Shown here: in pieces, positions 7,491 to 15,770 of the stretch
Layout of the letters: every line of letters starts with the position of its first letter
How positions within the stretch are numbered: position 1 is the stretch's first letter
Origin: JAPPHY01 sp034423135
Lineage (GTDB): Bacteria > Chloroflexota > Dehalococcoidia > Lucifugimonadales > UBA2985
Assembly (NCBI GenBank): GCA_034423135.1
Contig: DAOUJC010000014.1
Coordinates: forward strand, 1 to 64,000
DNA length: 64,000 nt
Direction: 5' to 3'
The notes under the pieces: generated by a model
Seen by the model: the letters and a program-made list of their open reading frames with translations, nothing else
What the model was told of the DNA's origin: nothing
Database searches by the model: none
Translations under genes and position numbers: made by a program

Positions 7491-8381
7491 CTAATAACCC
7501 ACCCATTTGCAAGCCGAGAAGTTCTGCGTAGCATAGACCGTTTCGCTGACATATCCATACTCTGGCGTTTCCTCAATGGCTATACCGACGCCAATCCTGC
7601 GGGAATCCTTGTCAAGAATGTTCTCACGGTGACCAGGGCTATTCATCCATCCCTGCACCAGTCCCCGAGCCATTTCCTCGGCGTCGCGATCGTAGTCAAC
7701 GGGGTCGTATGACCCGCCCCAACCCACCCACCGGGTTACTCTGGGGTGTTCAGCAACATTCTCGCTTAGCCCATAGGAATACGACCCGTCTCCTCTATAG
7801 GCGCGGCAATTGTAACCGGCGGCCATCGCCCTGTCCGTTGGGTCTCTACCTTCTATCTCATGACTCATGAGATCCAGCCTCGCCATGTCCTCGCTGTGCG
7901 ACCGCGCTATACCCGAAATGGCAGCGTCGTGACGGAGCGGTTGTAGGCCGGCACTAACTCTCTCCTCGTTGGTGAACTCGATTACCCACTCTTCTATCTC
8001 TCCGCGATTGAGAGGGGCCCCTCCCGCGTATTTCTGTGAATTGGCTACCAATCCCTCCTGCGCCTCTGGAGTGGATCTGATTTCATCGGATATCGCAGTG
8101 GACGTGTGGCTGTCGGCCTCCTGCACAGGTTGGGAGGATGTAGAATTCTCGGACATTGCAGTAATTGCGTCGTTGGCCTTCTCCTTGGAGAAGCTTGCCA
8201 CGCTATCATACGCATCTGATGCTGTCTGCCATGCGGTCACTGCGATGGGCACATTCTCGTGGTACGCCCACATCCACAATGGTCCTATGATTAGACACGC
8301 CATCACGAACAGCTTAAACCGACTGCCTACATTGCCACCGGAGGGCTGCCTATAGCTTGGTCTGGCTCTACGGCTGTGCAT
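7491..8381 (-). CDS. Membrane-anchored CAP-domain (SCP/YkwD-like) protein
   Basis: 296 aa. An N-terminal basic stretch and hydrophobic segment (residues about 20-40, LFVMACLIIGPLWMWAY) anchor the protein; a Ser/Thr-rich spacer of about 85 residues follows. From about residue 130 there is a CAP domain: FTNEERVSAGLQPLRHDAAI, RSHSEDMARLDLMSHE, GLSENVAE, and VQGWMNSPGHRENILD with the conserved His-Glu pairs. Bacterial CAP proteins are secreted and of varied or unknown function. An insertion rich in Tyr/Gly/Asp lies between the Glu and His halves. It belongs to the low-GC segment next to the tRNA. Confidence 0.85.
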   Translation of the reverse strand: MHSRRARPSYRQPSGGNVGSRFKLFVMACLIIGPLWMWAYHENVPIAVTAWQTASDAYDSVASFSKEKANDAITAMSENSTSSQPVQEADSHTSTAISDEIRSTPEAQEGLVANSQKYAGGAPLNRGEIEEWVIEFTNEERVSAGLQPLRHDAAISGIARSHSEDMARLDLMSHEIEGRDPTDRAMAAGYNCRAYRGDGSYSYGLSENVAEHPRVTRWVGWGGSYDPVDYDRDAEEMARGLVQGWMNSPGHRENILDKDSRRIGVGIAIEETPEYGYVSETVYATQNFSACKWVGY

Positions 8382-8622
8382 GTTGCCTCTAGGTGCTTAA
8401 CTGCGACGTTCGGTCTCCTCTCGAATCCAATCTCGACCCTGAAGTCCCAAACGCTAGCCTCCAGCAGATGTATGATTCAGATGTCCGCAACTAAGGTAAC
8501 TCGGTCCATCACAAGGCTACCATGTCCACTGATACACCCGCTCTCGCAGGCGCTGAACTGGGCGGCTACACCGTCAACTTGAGCTTCAAGCGTGAAAGGT
8601 TCTTGATTTTATCAAGTCTAAA

Positions 8623-8694
<72 letters not shown>

Positions 8695-8700
8695 CAGTCC

Positions 8701-8729
8701 AAGATAAGGGCGCGCCCTACCAGTGTCAA
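8701..8729 (-). promoter_or_regulatory. Promoter of the tRNA gene
   Basis: TTGACA (8729-8724) and TATCTT (8706-8701) are 17 bp apart, placing the transcript start close to the tRNA 5' end. The -35 overlaps the last codons of coaBC. Confidence 0.7.
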
Positions 8730-9943
8730 GAAACGCGCCCGGCCTCCAGCGCCTCCATCACCCGGTCCAGCAGCCGGTGACCCACCTCGTACTTCGTCAG
8801 CAGAGGCAGCTCCTCCTCCGTGCCGTCACGCCCCAGGATCACCACCCGGTTCGTGTCCACGTTGAAGCCGCTGTCCTCCTGCGTGATGTCGTTGGCGGCG
8901 ATGAGCGCCAGCCCCTTCGACTCCAGCTTGCCGCGGGCGTTGTCGATCAGGTCCTCGCTCTCGGCGGCGAAGCCGACCCGGAGCACGCCCGCGGGCACCT
9001 CCAGGAAGAAGTCGTCGTTCTTGACGAGGCGAAGCACCAGCCCGTCCTCGCCGGCATCGCCCTTCTTGATCTTCTGCGACGCCACGTCCGCCGGGCGATA
9101 GTCGCTGACGGCCGCCGCCATGATCAGCGCGTCGGCGCCAGCGCAGGCGGCGAGCACAGCCTCCCGCATCTCAGCCACGGTCGCAACGCGCCGGAACTCC
9201 ACGCCCGCGATGCCCGGCAGCGACGTGGGCGCTGTCACCAGAGTCACACTCGCGCCGCGGTCACGCGCAGCCTGCGCGATGGCGTAGCCCATCTTGCCCG
9301 ACGAGCGGTTGGTGATCACGCGCACGGGGTCGATCGGCTCCTGCGTGCCGCCCGCGCTCACCACGATGGTACGCCCGGCCATGTCGCCCCGGCGGCCGAG
9401 CACGACCTTCAGCGAGTCGACGATGTGCGCCGGCTCCGACATGCGCCCCATGCCGGTCTGCCCGGAGGCCAGGTGCCCCGACTCCGGGCCGATGATTGTC
9501 GCGCCGCGGCGTCGCAGCGTTTCCAGGTTCTCCTGCGTGGCGGGGTTGTCGTACATGTAGCCGTCCATGGCTGGCGCAACGACCAGCGGCGCCACCGATG
9601 CAAGCGCAGTTGTGGTCAGAGCGTCGTCTGCGAATCCGTGGGCCAGCTTGGCGATCACGTGCGCGGTGGCGGGTGCAATGAGCACCACATCAGCCTCGTG
9701 GGCCATCGCGATGTGGTTCACGGCCTGCTCCGATTCGGCATCGAACAGCTCGGTGACCACGGGCCGGTGCGTGAGGCTGCGGAAGGTGAGCGGCGTGACG
9801 AAGTTGGATGCGCCGCGAGTCAGGACCACGTCCACACGTGCGCCTTCCTGCATGAGCTTGCTGGCCAGGTCTGCTGCCTTGTAGCAGGCAATGCTGCCGG
9901 TGACCCCAAGGACCACCCTTGCGTCCACGAGCGGGCTATTCAT
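8726..9943 (-). CDS. coaBC: Bifunctional phosphopantothenoylcysteine decarboxylase / phosphopantothenate-cysteine ligase
   Basis: 405 aa, normal for CoaBC (Dfp). The N-terminal flavodoxin-like decarboxylase half shows GVTGSIACYKAADLASKL and APAMDGYMYDNP, the PxMNxxMW-type substrate motif; the C-terminal synthetase half shows the NRSSGKMGYAIA nucleotide motif and a Lys-rich KIKKGD loop. The enzyme couples cysteine to 4'-phosphopantothenate with CTP and decarboxylates the product, steps 2 and 3 of coenzyme A synthesis. It overlaps coaX, which performs step 1, by 8 bp, and closes the acpS-nnr-coaX-coaBC operon. Confidence 0.97.
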   Translation of the reverse strand: MNSPLVDARVVLGVTGSIACYKAADLASKLMQEGARVDVVLTRGASNFVTPLTFRSLTHRPVVTELFDAESEQAVNHIAMAHEADVVLIAPATAHVIAKLAHGFADDALTTTALASVAPLVVAPAMDGYMYDNPATQENLETLRRRGATIIGPESGHLASGQTGMGRMSEPAHIVDSLKVVLGRRGDMAGRTIVVSAGGTQEPIDPVRVITNRSSGKMGYAIAQAARDRGASVTLVTAPTSLPGIAGVEFRRVATVAEMREAVLAACAGADALIMAAAVSDYRPADVASQKIKKGDAGEDGLVLRLVKNDDFFLEVPAGVLRVGFAAESEDLIDNARGKLESKGLALIAANDITQEDSGFNVDTNRVVILGRDGTEEELPLLTKYEVGHRLLDRVMEALEAGRVS

Positions 9944-10736
9944 TCGCTGTGCCTCCCGTCGCCCTCGCGGAGTCCGCGTTGAGCCTGTGGATGATGCGAA
10001 GGCCGATCAGGGTTAGGTCCGGGTTGACGTCGTCGAAGATGTTCGTCTCCTTGTGCACCAGCGACGCCATTCCGCCGGTGGCCACGACACGCGCTTCGTC
10101 GCCCATCTCCCGCTTGAAGCGGCCCACCATTGCCTCCACCATGCCCACGTGCCCGAACAGGATGCCGGACTGGATGGCGCCGGCGGTATTGCGCCCGATG
10201 GCGGACTTGGGAGCGACGATCTCGACGCGGCGCAGCTGAGAAGTTCTCTGGTACAGGGCCTCGGCGGTGAGGTTGATGCCGGACGCGATGGCGCCGCCGA
10301 GGTAGTCGCCGTCGCGGGAGATTGCGTCGAACACGGTTGCCGTGCCAAAGTCCACGACTATGACCGGCCCGCCGTACAGACCGTAGGCTGCGGCGGCGTC
10401 AGCCACACGGTCGGCGCCCACGTCGCGCGGGTTCTCGTACAGGATGCGCACGCCGGTCCTGGTGCCGGTGCCAACCACAAGAGGAGGAGAGTCGAAGTAG
10501 ACTGCGCCCAGCTCCTCGAACACCTGCGTCAGCGGAGGCACCACACTGCAGATGGCGATGCTCTCGATCTCCTCCGGCTGCACACCCTTGAGGGGCAGCA
10601 GGCTGCGGATGAGGAGGGCGTACTCGTCGGGCAGCCTGTGCGTGTCCGTGGCCATTCGCCAGGTGGCAACCAGGCTGTCATCCCGAAAGACGCCCATGGT
10701 CACGTTGGTGTTGCCTATGTCGATGGCCAGCAGCAT
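9936..10736 (-). CDS. coaX: Type III pantothenate kinase
   Basis: 266 aa. The ASKHA-fold phosphate motifs are clear: LAIDIGNTNVTMGVF at the N-terminus, GADRVADAAAAYGL, and VDFGTATVFDAIS followed by GGAIASG. CoaX phosphorylates pantothenate with ATP, is insensitive to feedback by CoA, and usually needs a monovalent cation. It is followed by coaBC with an 8-bp overlap, so the first three CoA steps are made together. No type I or II kinase is seen in the window. Confidence 0.97.
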   Translation of the reverse strand: MLLAIDIGNTNVTMGVFRDDSLVATWRMATDTHRLPDEYALLIRSLLPLKGVQPEEIESIAICSVVPPLTQVFEELGAVYFDSPPLVVGTGTRTGVRILYENPRDVGADRVADAAAAYGLYGGPVIVVDFGTATVFDAISRDGDYLGGAIASGINLTAEALYQRTSQLRRVEIVAPKSAIGRNTAGAIQSGILFGHVGMVEAMVGRFKREMGDEARVVATGGMASLVHKETNIFDDVNPDLTLIGLRIIHRLNADSARATGGTANE

Positions 10737-10781
10737 GTGCCCCCTCCCCTGCGTCGATTATAGGCAAGTTGCGCGGGCGCT

Positions 10782-12374
10782 TCAACCGCGCCACCGCGTC
10801 GACGTGCCTCCCTCCCTGACCGCGCGCATGGCGAGGGGCAGCAGTGGCAGCAGGTCGCCGGCCAGCACGCCCGCGTCGCCCATAGCCTGCCGCGCCTGCT
10901 CGCCGGCCGCTCCGTGGAGGTAGACGCCGCACGCGGCCGAATCGAACGGCTCAGCGCCCTGCGCGATCAGCCCGGCGATTACACCCGCGAGCACGTCGCC
11001 CGTGCCGGCCGTGGCCAGCGCAGGGTTGGAGAACGGGCTGACTCGCACCACGCCCTCCGGCGAGGCGACGACTGTGTAGGCGCCCTTCAGCACCACGGTC
11101 ACGCCCCACTGCGCCGCATAACGCTCAGCGAGGACCATCCGATGGGCGTTCACCTCCGCCGTTGATAGCCCCGTAAGGCGGCCCATCTCGCCCGGGTGAG
11201 GCGTCACTACCGCAGGCCCGTTCAGCTGCGCCCACCACTCCGGCAGCTCCGCCAGGATGTTCAGCGCGTCGGCGTCCAGGACCGTAGGCGTGCCGGGATA
11301 GCGACACGTCAGCAGCATCTGCCGCACGAGACTATCGGCGTCAGGCGAGCGGCCGAGACCGCAGCCGACCAGCAGCGCGTCGCAGTCCTTCGCCTCCGCT
11401 AGCAGTACCTCGGGCGCATTGGGCGACAGCGCGCCACCCTCCGAAGCCAACGGCAGAGTGGTAACCTCAATCAGCTTGGGCGCGACGACCCGCAGCACGC
11501 TCTCGGACGCGGCCAGTGTGACGAGGCCCGCGCCCGCACGTGCGGCGCCCATGCAGGCCAGGTAGGCTGCGCCGCCGTACCGCTCCGAGCCTGCCACCAC
11601 GAGCGTCCTGCCGTACGTGCCCTTGTGGGAGTCGGCAGACCGCGTCGGCAAGGCGCTGCGCACCCACTCCGGCGTGATGACCTCCCGCGCCGATGCCTCC
11701 TCCGCAAGGTGCGCCGGTATGCCGATGTCCGCCACCTCCAGCCTGCCCACGTGGGCGGCGCCGGGAAACGCCATGTGTCCGACCTTGGGCAGACCCAGCG
11801 CCAGCGTCACGTCCGCCTCAGGGCAGAGCGGGTCGGCGAGGCCGGTGTCCGCGTCCAGGCCAGTGGGCAGATCCACGGACAGCAGCAGCATGTCGGGTCT
11901 GTCGGATTGCGCCTCTGCGAGACGCTCGAGGACTGCGGTAAGCGAGCCTTCGATGGGGCGGCTGCGCCCCGTGCCCAGCAGCGCGTCGACGACCAGCCGC
12001 GCTTCCCCCAGCTGCTCCGCCAGCACCGAGAGGCCGGGGTCGCCGTCTGCGATGTGCAGCGCGGCGCCGCGGGGATAAAGTGCGGCGCGCGCCTCATCGA
12101 GGTCGGACCGCTTGCGCAGGAGGTATGCCGTCACCGGATGGCCCCACTCGGCAATATAGCGGGCGGCTACCAGGCCGTCGCCGCCGTTGTTGCCCGGGCC
12201 AACCAGCACCAGCACGCTCCCATCGCCTGGCGGCACGCCTGCGGAGGCCAAGAGGTCGTGCGCCATGTGCGCGATGGCGAGGCCGGCCTGCTCCATGAGC
12301 GCGCCGGGGGTGACGCCCTCCTGGGCACAGCGCTCCTCCAGGCGGCGCATCTCCTCAACGGTGACTATCTTCAT
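10782..12374 (-). CDS. Bifunctional NAD(P)HX epimerase / ADP-dependent dehydratase
   Basis: 530 aa. The N-terminal YjeF/NnrE domain (residues 1-about 220) carries VLVLVGPGNNGGDGLVAARY and repairs the R form of hydrated NAD(P)H; the C-terminal NnrD domain (about 225-515) is a ribokinase-like dehydratase with PTVLDADALN, TPHPGEMGRL and the anion-hole GTGDVLAGVIAGL. The fusion of both repair activities is usual in bacteria. Its start lies inside the acpS gene (20-bp overlap), as commonly seen for acpS-nnr pairs. Confidence 0.95.
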   Translation of the reverse strand: MKIVTVEEMRRLEERCAQEGVTPGALMEQAGLAIAHMAHDLLASAGVPPGDGSVLVLVGPGNNGGDGLVAARYIAEWGHPVTAYLLRKRSDLDEARAALYPRGAALHIADGDPGLSVLAEQLGEARLVVDALLGTGRSRPIEGSLTAVLERLAEAQSDRPDMLLLSVDLPTGLDADTGLADPLCPEADVTLALGLPKVGHMAFPGAAHVGRLEVADIGIPAHLAEEASAREVITPEWVRSALPTRSADSHKGTYGRTLVVAGSERYGGAAYLACMGAARAGAGLVTLAASESVLRVVAPKLIEVTTLPLASEGGALSPNAPEVLLAEAKDCDALLVGCGLGRSPDADSLVRQMLLTCRYPGTPTVLDADALNILAELPEWWAQLNGPAVVTPHPGEMGRLTGLSTAEVNAHRMVLAERYAAQWGVTVVLKGAYTVVASPEGVVRVSPFSNPALATAGTGDVLAGVIAGLIAQGAEPFDSAACGVYLHGAAGEQARQAMGDAGVLAGDLLPLLPLAMRAVREGGTSTRWRG

Positions 12375-12735
12375 TCACGTCCATCACTACGGAGGCCACG
12401 GCGTAGTCGCGGGAGTGGGACAGGCTGATAGCCACCTGCGTCATGCCGATGCGCTCGGCGCGGGCGAGCCCGCGATTGTGGAGCGCGATCTGCGGTGGCC
12501 GACCCCTGCGCCGCGTCACCTCGATGTCGCGCCAGCCGACGCCTCGCGTGCCGGTGCCCAGCGCCTTCATCACTGCCTCCTTGGCGGCGAAGCGCGCGGC
12601 GAGCTGCGGGATGCGGCCGCGGCAGTATGCCTGCTCGCCCGGCGTGTAGATGCGGTCCAGGAAGACCTGCCCGTACCGATCGAGCACGCCCTTCACACGC
12701 CACAGCTCCACGATGTCCACGCCCACGGTCAGCAC
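12355..12735 (-). CDS. acpS: Holo-[acyl-carrier-protein] synthase
   Basis: 126 aa. The start VGVDIVELWRVKGVLDRYG contains the Mg-binding Asp, and FAAKEAVMKALGTG carries the second Glu/Lys motif; the end SLSHSRDYAVASVV is the conserved C-terminal strand. AcpS moves the phosphopantetheine arm of CoA onto apo-ACP, so it consumes the product of the coaX/coaBC genes in the same operon. Only ATG starts fit; a good promoter lies 60-90 bp upstream. Confidence 0.96.
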   Translation of the reverse strand: MLTVGVDIVELWRVKGVLDRYGQVFLDRIYTPGEQAYCRGRIPQLAARFAAKEAVMKALGTGTRGVGWRDIEVTRRRGRPPQIALHNRGLARAERIGMTQVAISLSHSRDYAVASVVMDVNEDSHR

Positions 12736-12793
12736 CGGTCAGACCTCCGATGAGCCCGTCAGTTTGCGGGCGGCGAAGGCCACCCTGCTGTGG

Positions 12794-12823
12794 ATTATAT
12801 TCGTGCGATTGTGAGCGTGTCCA
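12794..12823 (-). promoter_or_regulatory. Promoter of the acpS-nnr-coaX-coaBC operon
   Basis: TGGACA (12823-12818, five of six consensus bases) and TATAAT (12799-12794) are 18 bp apart, facing acpS with a leader of about 50 nt. Confidence 0.7.
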
Positions 12824-12985
12824 CGGCGGGCGCGGGCCGCCACGCAGTCTGCTCATCTCGAGCTAAGTCGTGGGGCATTGGCGGACTGGCATATGACGCG
12901 CACAAGCGCTGTTCTGGTGACCGGAGGATGTTCGCCGTGCTATCATAGACCCATCGAGTGGCAGCCATATGAAGGAGCAGGAGTC

Positions 12986-13348
12986 TTGCAGCGTACCGCA
13001 ACATACCGAGAGCAAAGCAGGACATTTCTGGAGCAGGCGTTTGTTGAGCTTGAAGCCGGCGACCTGCACCAAGCGTCCGAGAAGGGATGGGGCGCGGCCG
13101 CGCAGATGCTGAAGGCTGTTGCCGCAGAACGCGGTTGGGAGCATGGTACCCACCGGCTACTTTATGCAATTGTGGGCAGGCTAGCCGAGGAGACGCAAAA
13201 CGATGAGCTGCGAGACTTGTTCGATTCCGCTAGTGCCTTGCACGCAAACTTCTACGAAGGCTGGTTGGACGCGGAATGGGTGAAGTCTGGCCTAAACCGC
13301 GTGCAAGTGTTTGTGGACACCGCTGAGGAACTGCTCAACGTCCGCTGA
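12986..13348 (+). CDS. PaREP1-like small helical protein
   Basis: About 120 aa from a TTG start placed 8 bp after AAGGAG; an in-frame ATG further upstream (12878) adds 36 residues unlike the family and sits before the predicted -10. The sequence is all-helical: LEQAFVELEAGDLHQASEKG, WGAAAQMLKAVAAERGWEHG, LHANFYEGWLDAEWV. This matches the PaREP1/HEPN-like layout of archaeal and bacterial proteins of unknown role, some paired with nucleotidyltransferases. No such partner is adjacent here. A terminator-like hairpin follows, so it is transcribed alone. Confidence 0.6.
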   Translation: MQRTATYREQSRTFLEQAFVELEAGDLHQASEKGWGAAAQMLKAVAAERGWEHGTHRLLYAIVGRLAEETQNDELRDLFDSASALHANFYEGWLDAEWVKSGLNRVQVFVDTAEELLNVR

Positions 13349-13374
13349 ACGCTCCCGGAACGCATCCCAAGATT

Positions 13375-13408
13375 GAGACCGCTCCTTCACGAGAGGTCTC
13401 TGTCTTTT
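13375..13408 (+). terminator. Probable intrinsic terminator after the PaREP1-like gene
   Basis: GAGACC (13375-13380) pairs with GGTCTC (13395-13400) over a 14-nt loop and is followed by TGTCTTTT. The stem is short, so termination may be partial. Confidence 0.5.
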
Positions 13409-13443
13409 GCCACGCAGCGCCCGACTACTGCTTTGGCCCGCCG

Positions 13444-13472
13444 TTGTTGCGCGCGCGGGCCTGTGCTAAGAT
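13444..13472 (+). promoter_or_regulatory. Promoter of the folD-DUF2905-queA group
   Basis: TTGTTG (13444-13449) and an extended -10 TGC-TAAGAT (TAAGAT 13467-13472) with a 17-bp spacer, 38 bp before the folD ATG. The ino1 promoter at 61865-61893 has the same hexamers and spacing. Confidence 0.65.
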
Positions 13473-13509
13473 TCGACCGCAAGCCATCCGCCACGCTCTA
13501 AGGAGGCAC

Positions 13510-14400
13510 ATGACCGCGGTCGTCATCGACGGGAACGCCATCGCGCAGGAGATTCGCGCTGAGGCGGCGCAGGAAACGGCTGCCTTTCAGGCGGGCCACG
13601 GCGTCGCGCCCGGCCTTGCGGTCGTGCTCGTCGGCGACAACCCAGCGTCGGCGGTGTATGTGCGCAACAAGGAGCGAGCCTGCCGCGAGGCCAGCATCCG
13701 TGCGGAGACCATCAACCTGCCGGACAGCGCCTCGCAGGACGAGATCATCGCCGCGGTGCGCCGGCTCAACGCCGATTCCACAGTCCACGGCATCCTTGTC
13801 CAGCTGCCGCTGCCGTCCCAGGTCGACGAGCGCGCCGTCATCCTGGCACTCGACCCGGACAAGGATGTGGATGGCCTTCATCCCGTGAACGTCGGGCGGC
13901 TGGTGCAGGGAGAGCCTCTGTTCGTGCCATGCACACCATGGGGCATACAGCAGATGCTGGTGCGCAGCGGCCACAGCCCGGAGGGGAAGCACGTGGTGGT
14001 GTGCGGTCGCAGTGACATTGTCGGCAAGCCGGTGGCGATGCTGCTGCTGCAGAAGCAGGCAGGGGCCAACGCCACCGTGACCATGTGCCACACCGGCACA
14101 GCGGACCTCGCGGCCGTGACCCGCACAGCTGACATCCTGGTGGTAGCCATCGGGCGAGCGGAGGTTGTGACCGCGGACATGGTGAGCGACGGCGCGGTGG
14201 TCATCGACGTGGGCATCAACCGCGTGGACGATGCCACAAGGCAGCGCGGCTACCGCCTCGTGGGCGACGTGGACTACGCTGGCGTGTCGGAGAAGGCGGC
14301 GGCGATCACGCCGGTGCCTGGAGGCGTAGGCCCAATGACGGTGGCCATGCTCCTCAAGAACACGCTCAGAGCCGCGGAGCGGGCTGCGGCTGGCGGCTGA
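13510..14400 (+). CDS. folD: Methylenetetrahydrofolate dehydrogenase / cyclohydrolase
   Basis: 296 aa from the ATG preceded by AAGGAGG; the frame is open further upstream but without a ribosome site. Catalytic Tyr-Lys lie in YVRNKERACREASI, the substrate loop in VQLPLPSQVDE and DPDKDVDGLHPVN, and the NADP site in VVCGRSDIVGKPVAMLL. The C-terminal TPVPGGVGPMTVAMLLKN is conserved. FolD interconverts 5,10-methylene-, methenyl- and 10-formyl-tetrahydrofolate. It heads a group with a DUF2905 gene and queA. Confidence 0.97.
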   Translation: MTAVVIDGNAIAQEIRAEAAQETAAFQAGHGVAPGLAVVLVGDNPASAVYVRNKERACREASIRAETINLPDSASQDEIIAAVRRLNADSTVHGILVQLPLPSQVDERAVILALDPDKDVDGLHPVNVGRLVQGEPLFVPCTPWGIQQMLVRSGHSPEGKHVVVCGRSDIVGKPVAMLLLQKQAGANATVTMCHTGTADLAAVTRTADILVVAIGRAEVVTADMVSDGAVVIDVGINRVDDATRQRGYRLVGDVDYAGVSEKAAAITPVPGGVGPMTVAMLLKNTLRAAERAAAGG

Positions 14401-14423
14401 CTCGCCTCGCGGATGCGCATGGC

Positions 14424-14657
14424 ATGACAGGACTGGACTCACTGGGAAGGATGCTCATGCTGCTGGGAGGCGTGCTCGTCCTCCCGGGGCTTGTGCTCGT
14501 GCTTGCGCCCAAGCTGCCGTTCCTCTCACGGATCCCCGGTGACCTCGTCCTGCGCAGGGGCGAGCTCACGGTCTACGTCCCCATCGCAACCATGCTTCTC
14601 GTTAGCCTAGGCCTGACGATTGTGCTGAACGTCGTCCTGCGGCTGTTCCGGGGCTGA
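14424..14657 (+). CDS. DUF2905 family small membrane protein
   Basis: 77 aa. Two hydrophobic helices (about residues 9-30 and 50-70) flank the conserved FLSRIPGDLVLRRGE core that typifies DUF2905. Members are often encoded beside queA and ruvB, which fits the 2-bp gap to queA here; ruvB is not in this window. Function unknown. Confidence 0.85.
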   Translation: MTGLDSLGRMLMLLGGVLVLPGLVLVLAPKLPFLSRIPGDLVLRRGELTVYVPIATMLLVSLGLTIVLNVVLRLFRG

Positions 14658-14659
14658 CC

Positions 14660-15706
14660 GTGCGCACTAGCGACTTCGACTACGATCTGCCGCGCGAGCT
14701 AATCGCGCAGACGCCTGCGGAGCCGCGCGACCACTCCCGCCTGATGCTACTGGACCGCCACACGGGCGAGACACAGCACCACCGCTTCTACGAGATCGGC
14801 CAATTCCTGCGGCCCGGCGACCTGCTGGTGCTCAACGACAGCCGCGTGATACCCGCCCGGCTTCGGGGTCGCAGGCTCGACTCCGGCGGCGCCGTCGAGC
14901 TCCTCCTGCTGCACCGCGAAGGCGAGGGCGTCTGGAGGTCGCTGGTGCAGCCAAGCCGCCGTCTCCGCCCCGGCGCGCGATTCGAGGTGGACGGCGTGGA
15001 GGGCGAGGTCCTGGCGGACGCGGACGGCGGCACTCGGCTGGTCCGCCTATCCGATGAGGGAGTCATACGACGCGCAGGCGAGATGCCGCTGCCTCCCTAC
15101 ATCACAACGCAGCCTGAGGACCCGGAGCGCTACCAGACCGTCTACGCCAGAGTGGAGGGCAGCGCAGCCGCCCCCACGGCCGGCCTGCACTTCACGCCAC
15201 ACCTGCTGGAGTCACTGGAAGCGGAGGGTGTGCGCTTCGCACGCGTCACGCTCCACGTGGGGCTGGACACATTCCGGCCCGTCAAGTCGGAGGAGCCTGA
15301 GAAGCACAAGCTACACTCGGAGTGGTTCGAGGTGGGCGAGGAGGCGGCGCGCGAGGTGAGCGAGGCGCGCGCGGAGGGCCGCCGTGTCATCGCGGTCGGC
15401 ACCACAAGCGTCCGAGTGCTGGAGCAGGCCGCCCTGCTGTCGACGGACGACGGGAGGCGCGCGCTGTCACCGGTGTCAGGCTGGGCCGACCTGTTCATCC
15501 TGCCCGGGCATCGCTTCCGGCTGGTCGACGGGCTGATCACCAACTTCCATCTGCCGCGCTCGTCGCTGCTCATGCTGGTGAGCGCGTTCGCCGGTGTCGA
15601 CGCGGAGCCGGACAGCGGTCGGAGGCTGATGCTGTCGGCCTATCGCGAGGCCATCGGGCTTGGCTACCGGCTGTTCAGCTTTGGGGATTGCATGCTGATT
15701 CTCTAG
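14660..15706 (+). CDS. queA: S-adenosylmethionine:tRNA ribosyltransferase-isomerase
   Basis: 348 aa from a GTG start. DFDYDLPRELIAQTPAEPRD at the N-terminus, LVLNDSRVIPARLRG, PTAGLHFT and the C-terminal FHLPRSSLLMLVSAF are family hallmarks. QueA transfers the ribosyl part of SAM to preQ1-modified tRNA, giving epoxyqueuosine at the wobble position. It follows DUF2905 by 2 bp. No other queuosine genes are seen nearby. Confidence 0.97.
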   Translation: MRTSDFDYDLPRELIAQTPAEPRDHSRLMLLDRHTGETQHHRFYEIGQFLRPGDLLVLNDSRVIPARLRGRRLDSGGAVELLLLHREGEGVWRSLVQPSRRLRPGARFEVDGVEGEVLADADGGTRLVRLSDEGVIRRAGEMPLPPYITTQPEDPERYQTVYARVEGSAAAPTAGLHFTPHLLESLEAEGVRFARVTLHVGLDTFRPVKSEEPEKHKLHSEWFEVGEEAAREVSEARAEGRRVIAVGTTSVRVLEQAALLSTDDGRRALSPVSGWADLFILPGHRFRLVDGLITNFHLPRSSLLMLVSAFAGVDAEPDSGRRLMLSAYREAIGLGYRLFSFGDCMLIL

Positions 15707-15770
15707 TGGTATCATAGTTTCGACCCGCTCTGCTGCAAGGGAGGGGACTATCCCAAAACACGAGGAGGAA

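Noticed and set aside
8597..8622. Terminator after the tRNA
   Set aside because: CTTGAT/ATCAAG can pair but the stem is AT-rich and lacks a following T run; too weak to list.
8723..9982. 419-aa frame antisense to coaBC
   Set aside because: Arg/His-rich shadow with no motifs; coaBC has all family signatures.
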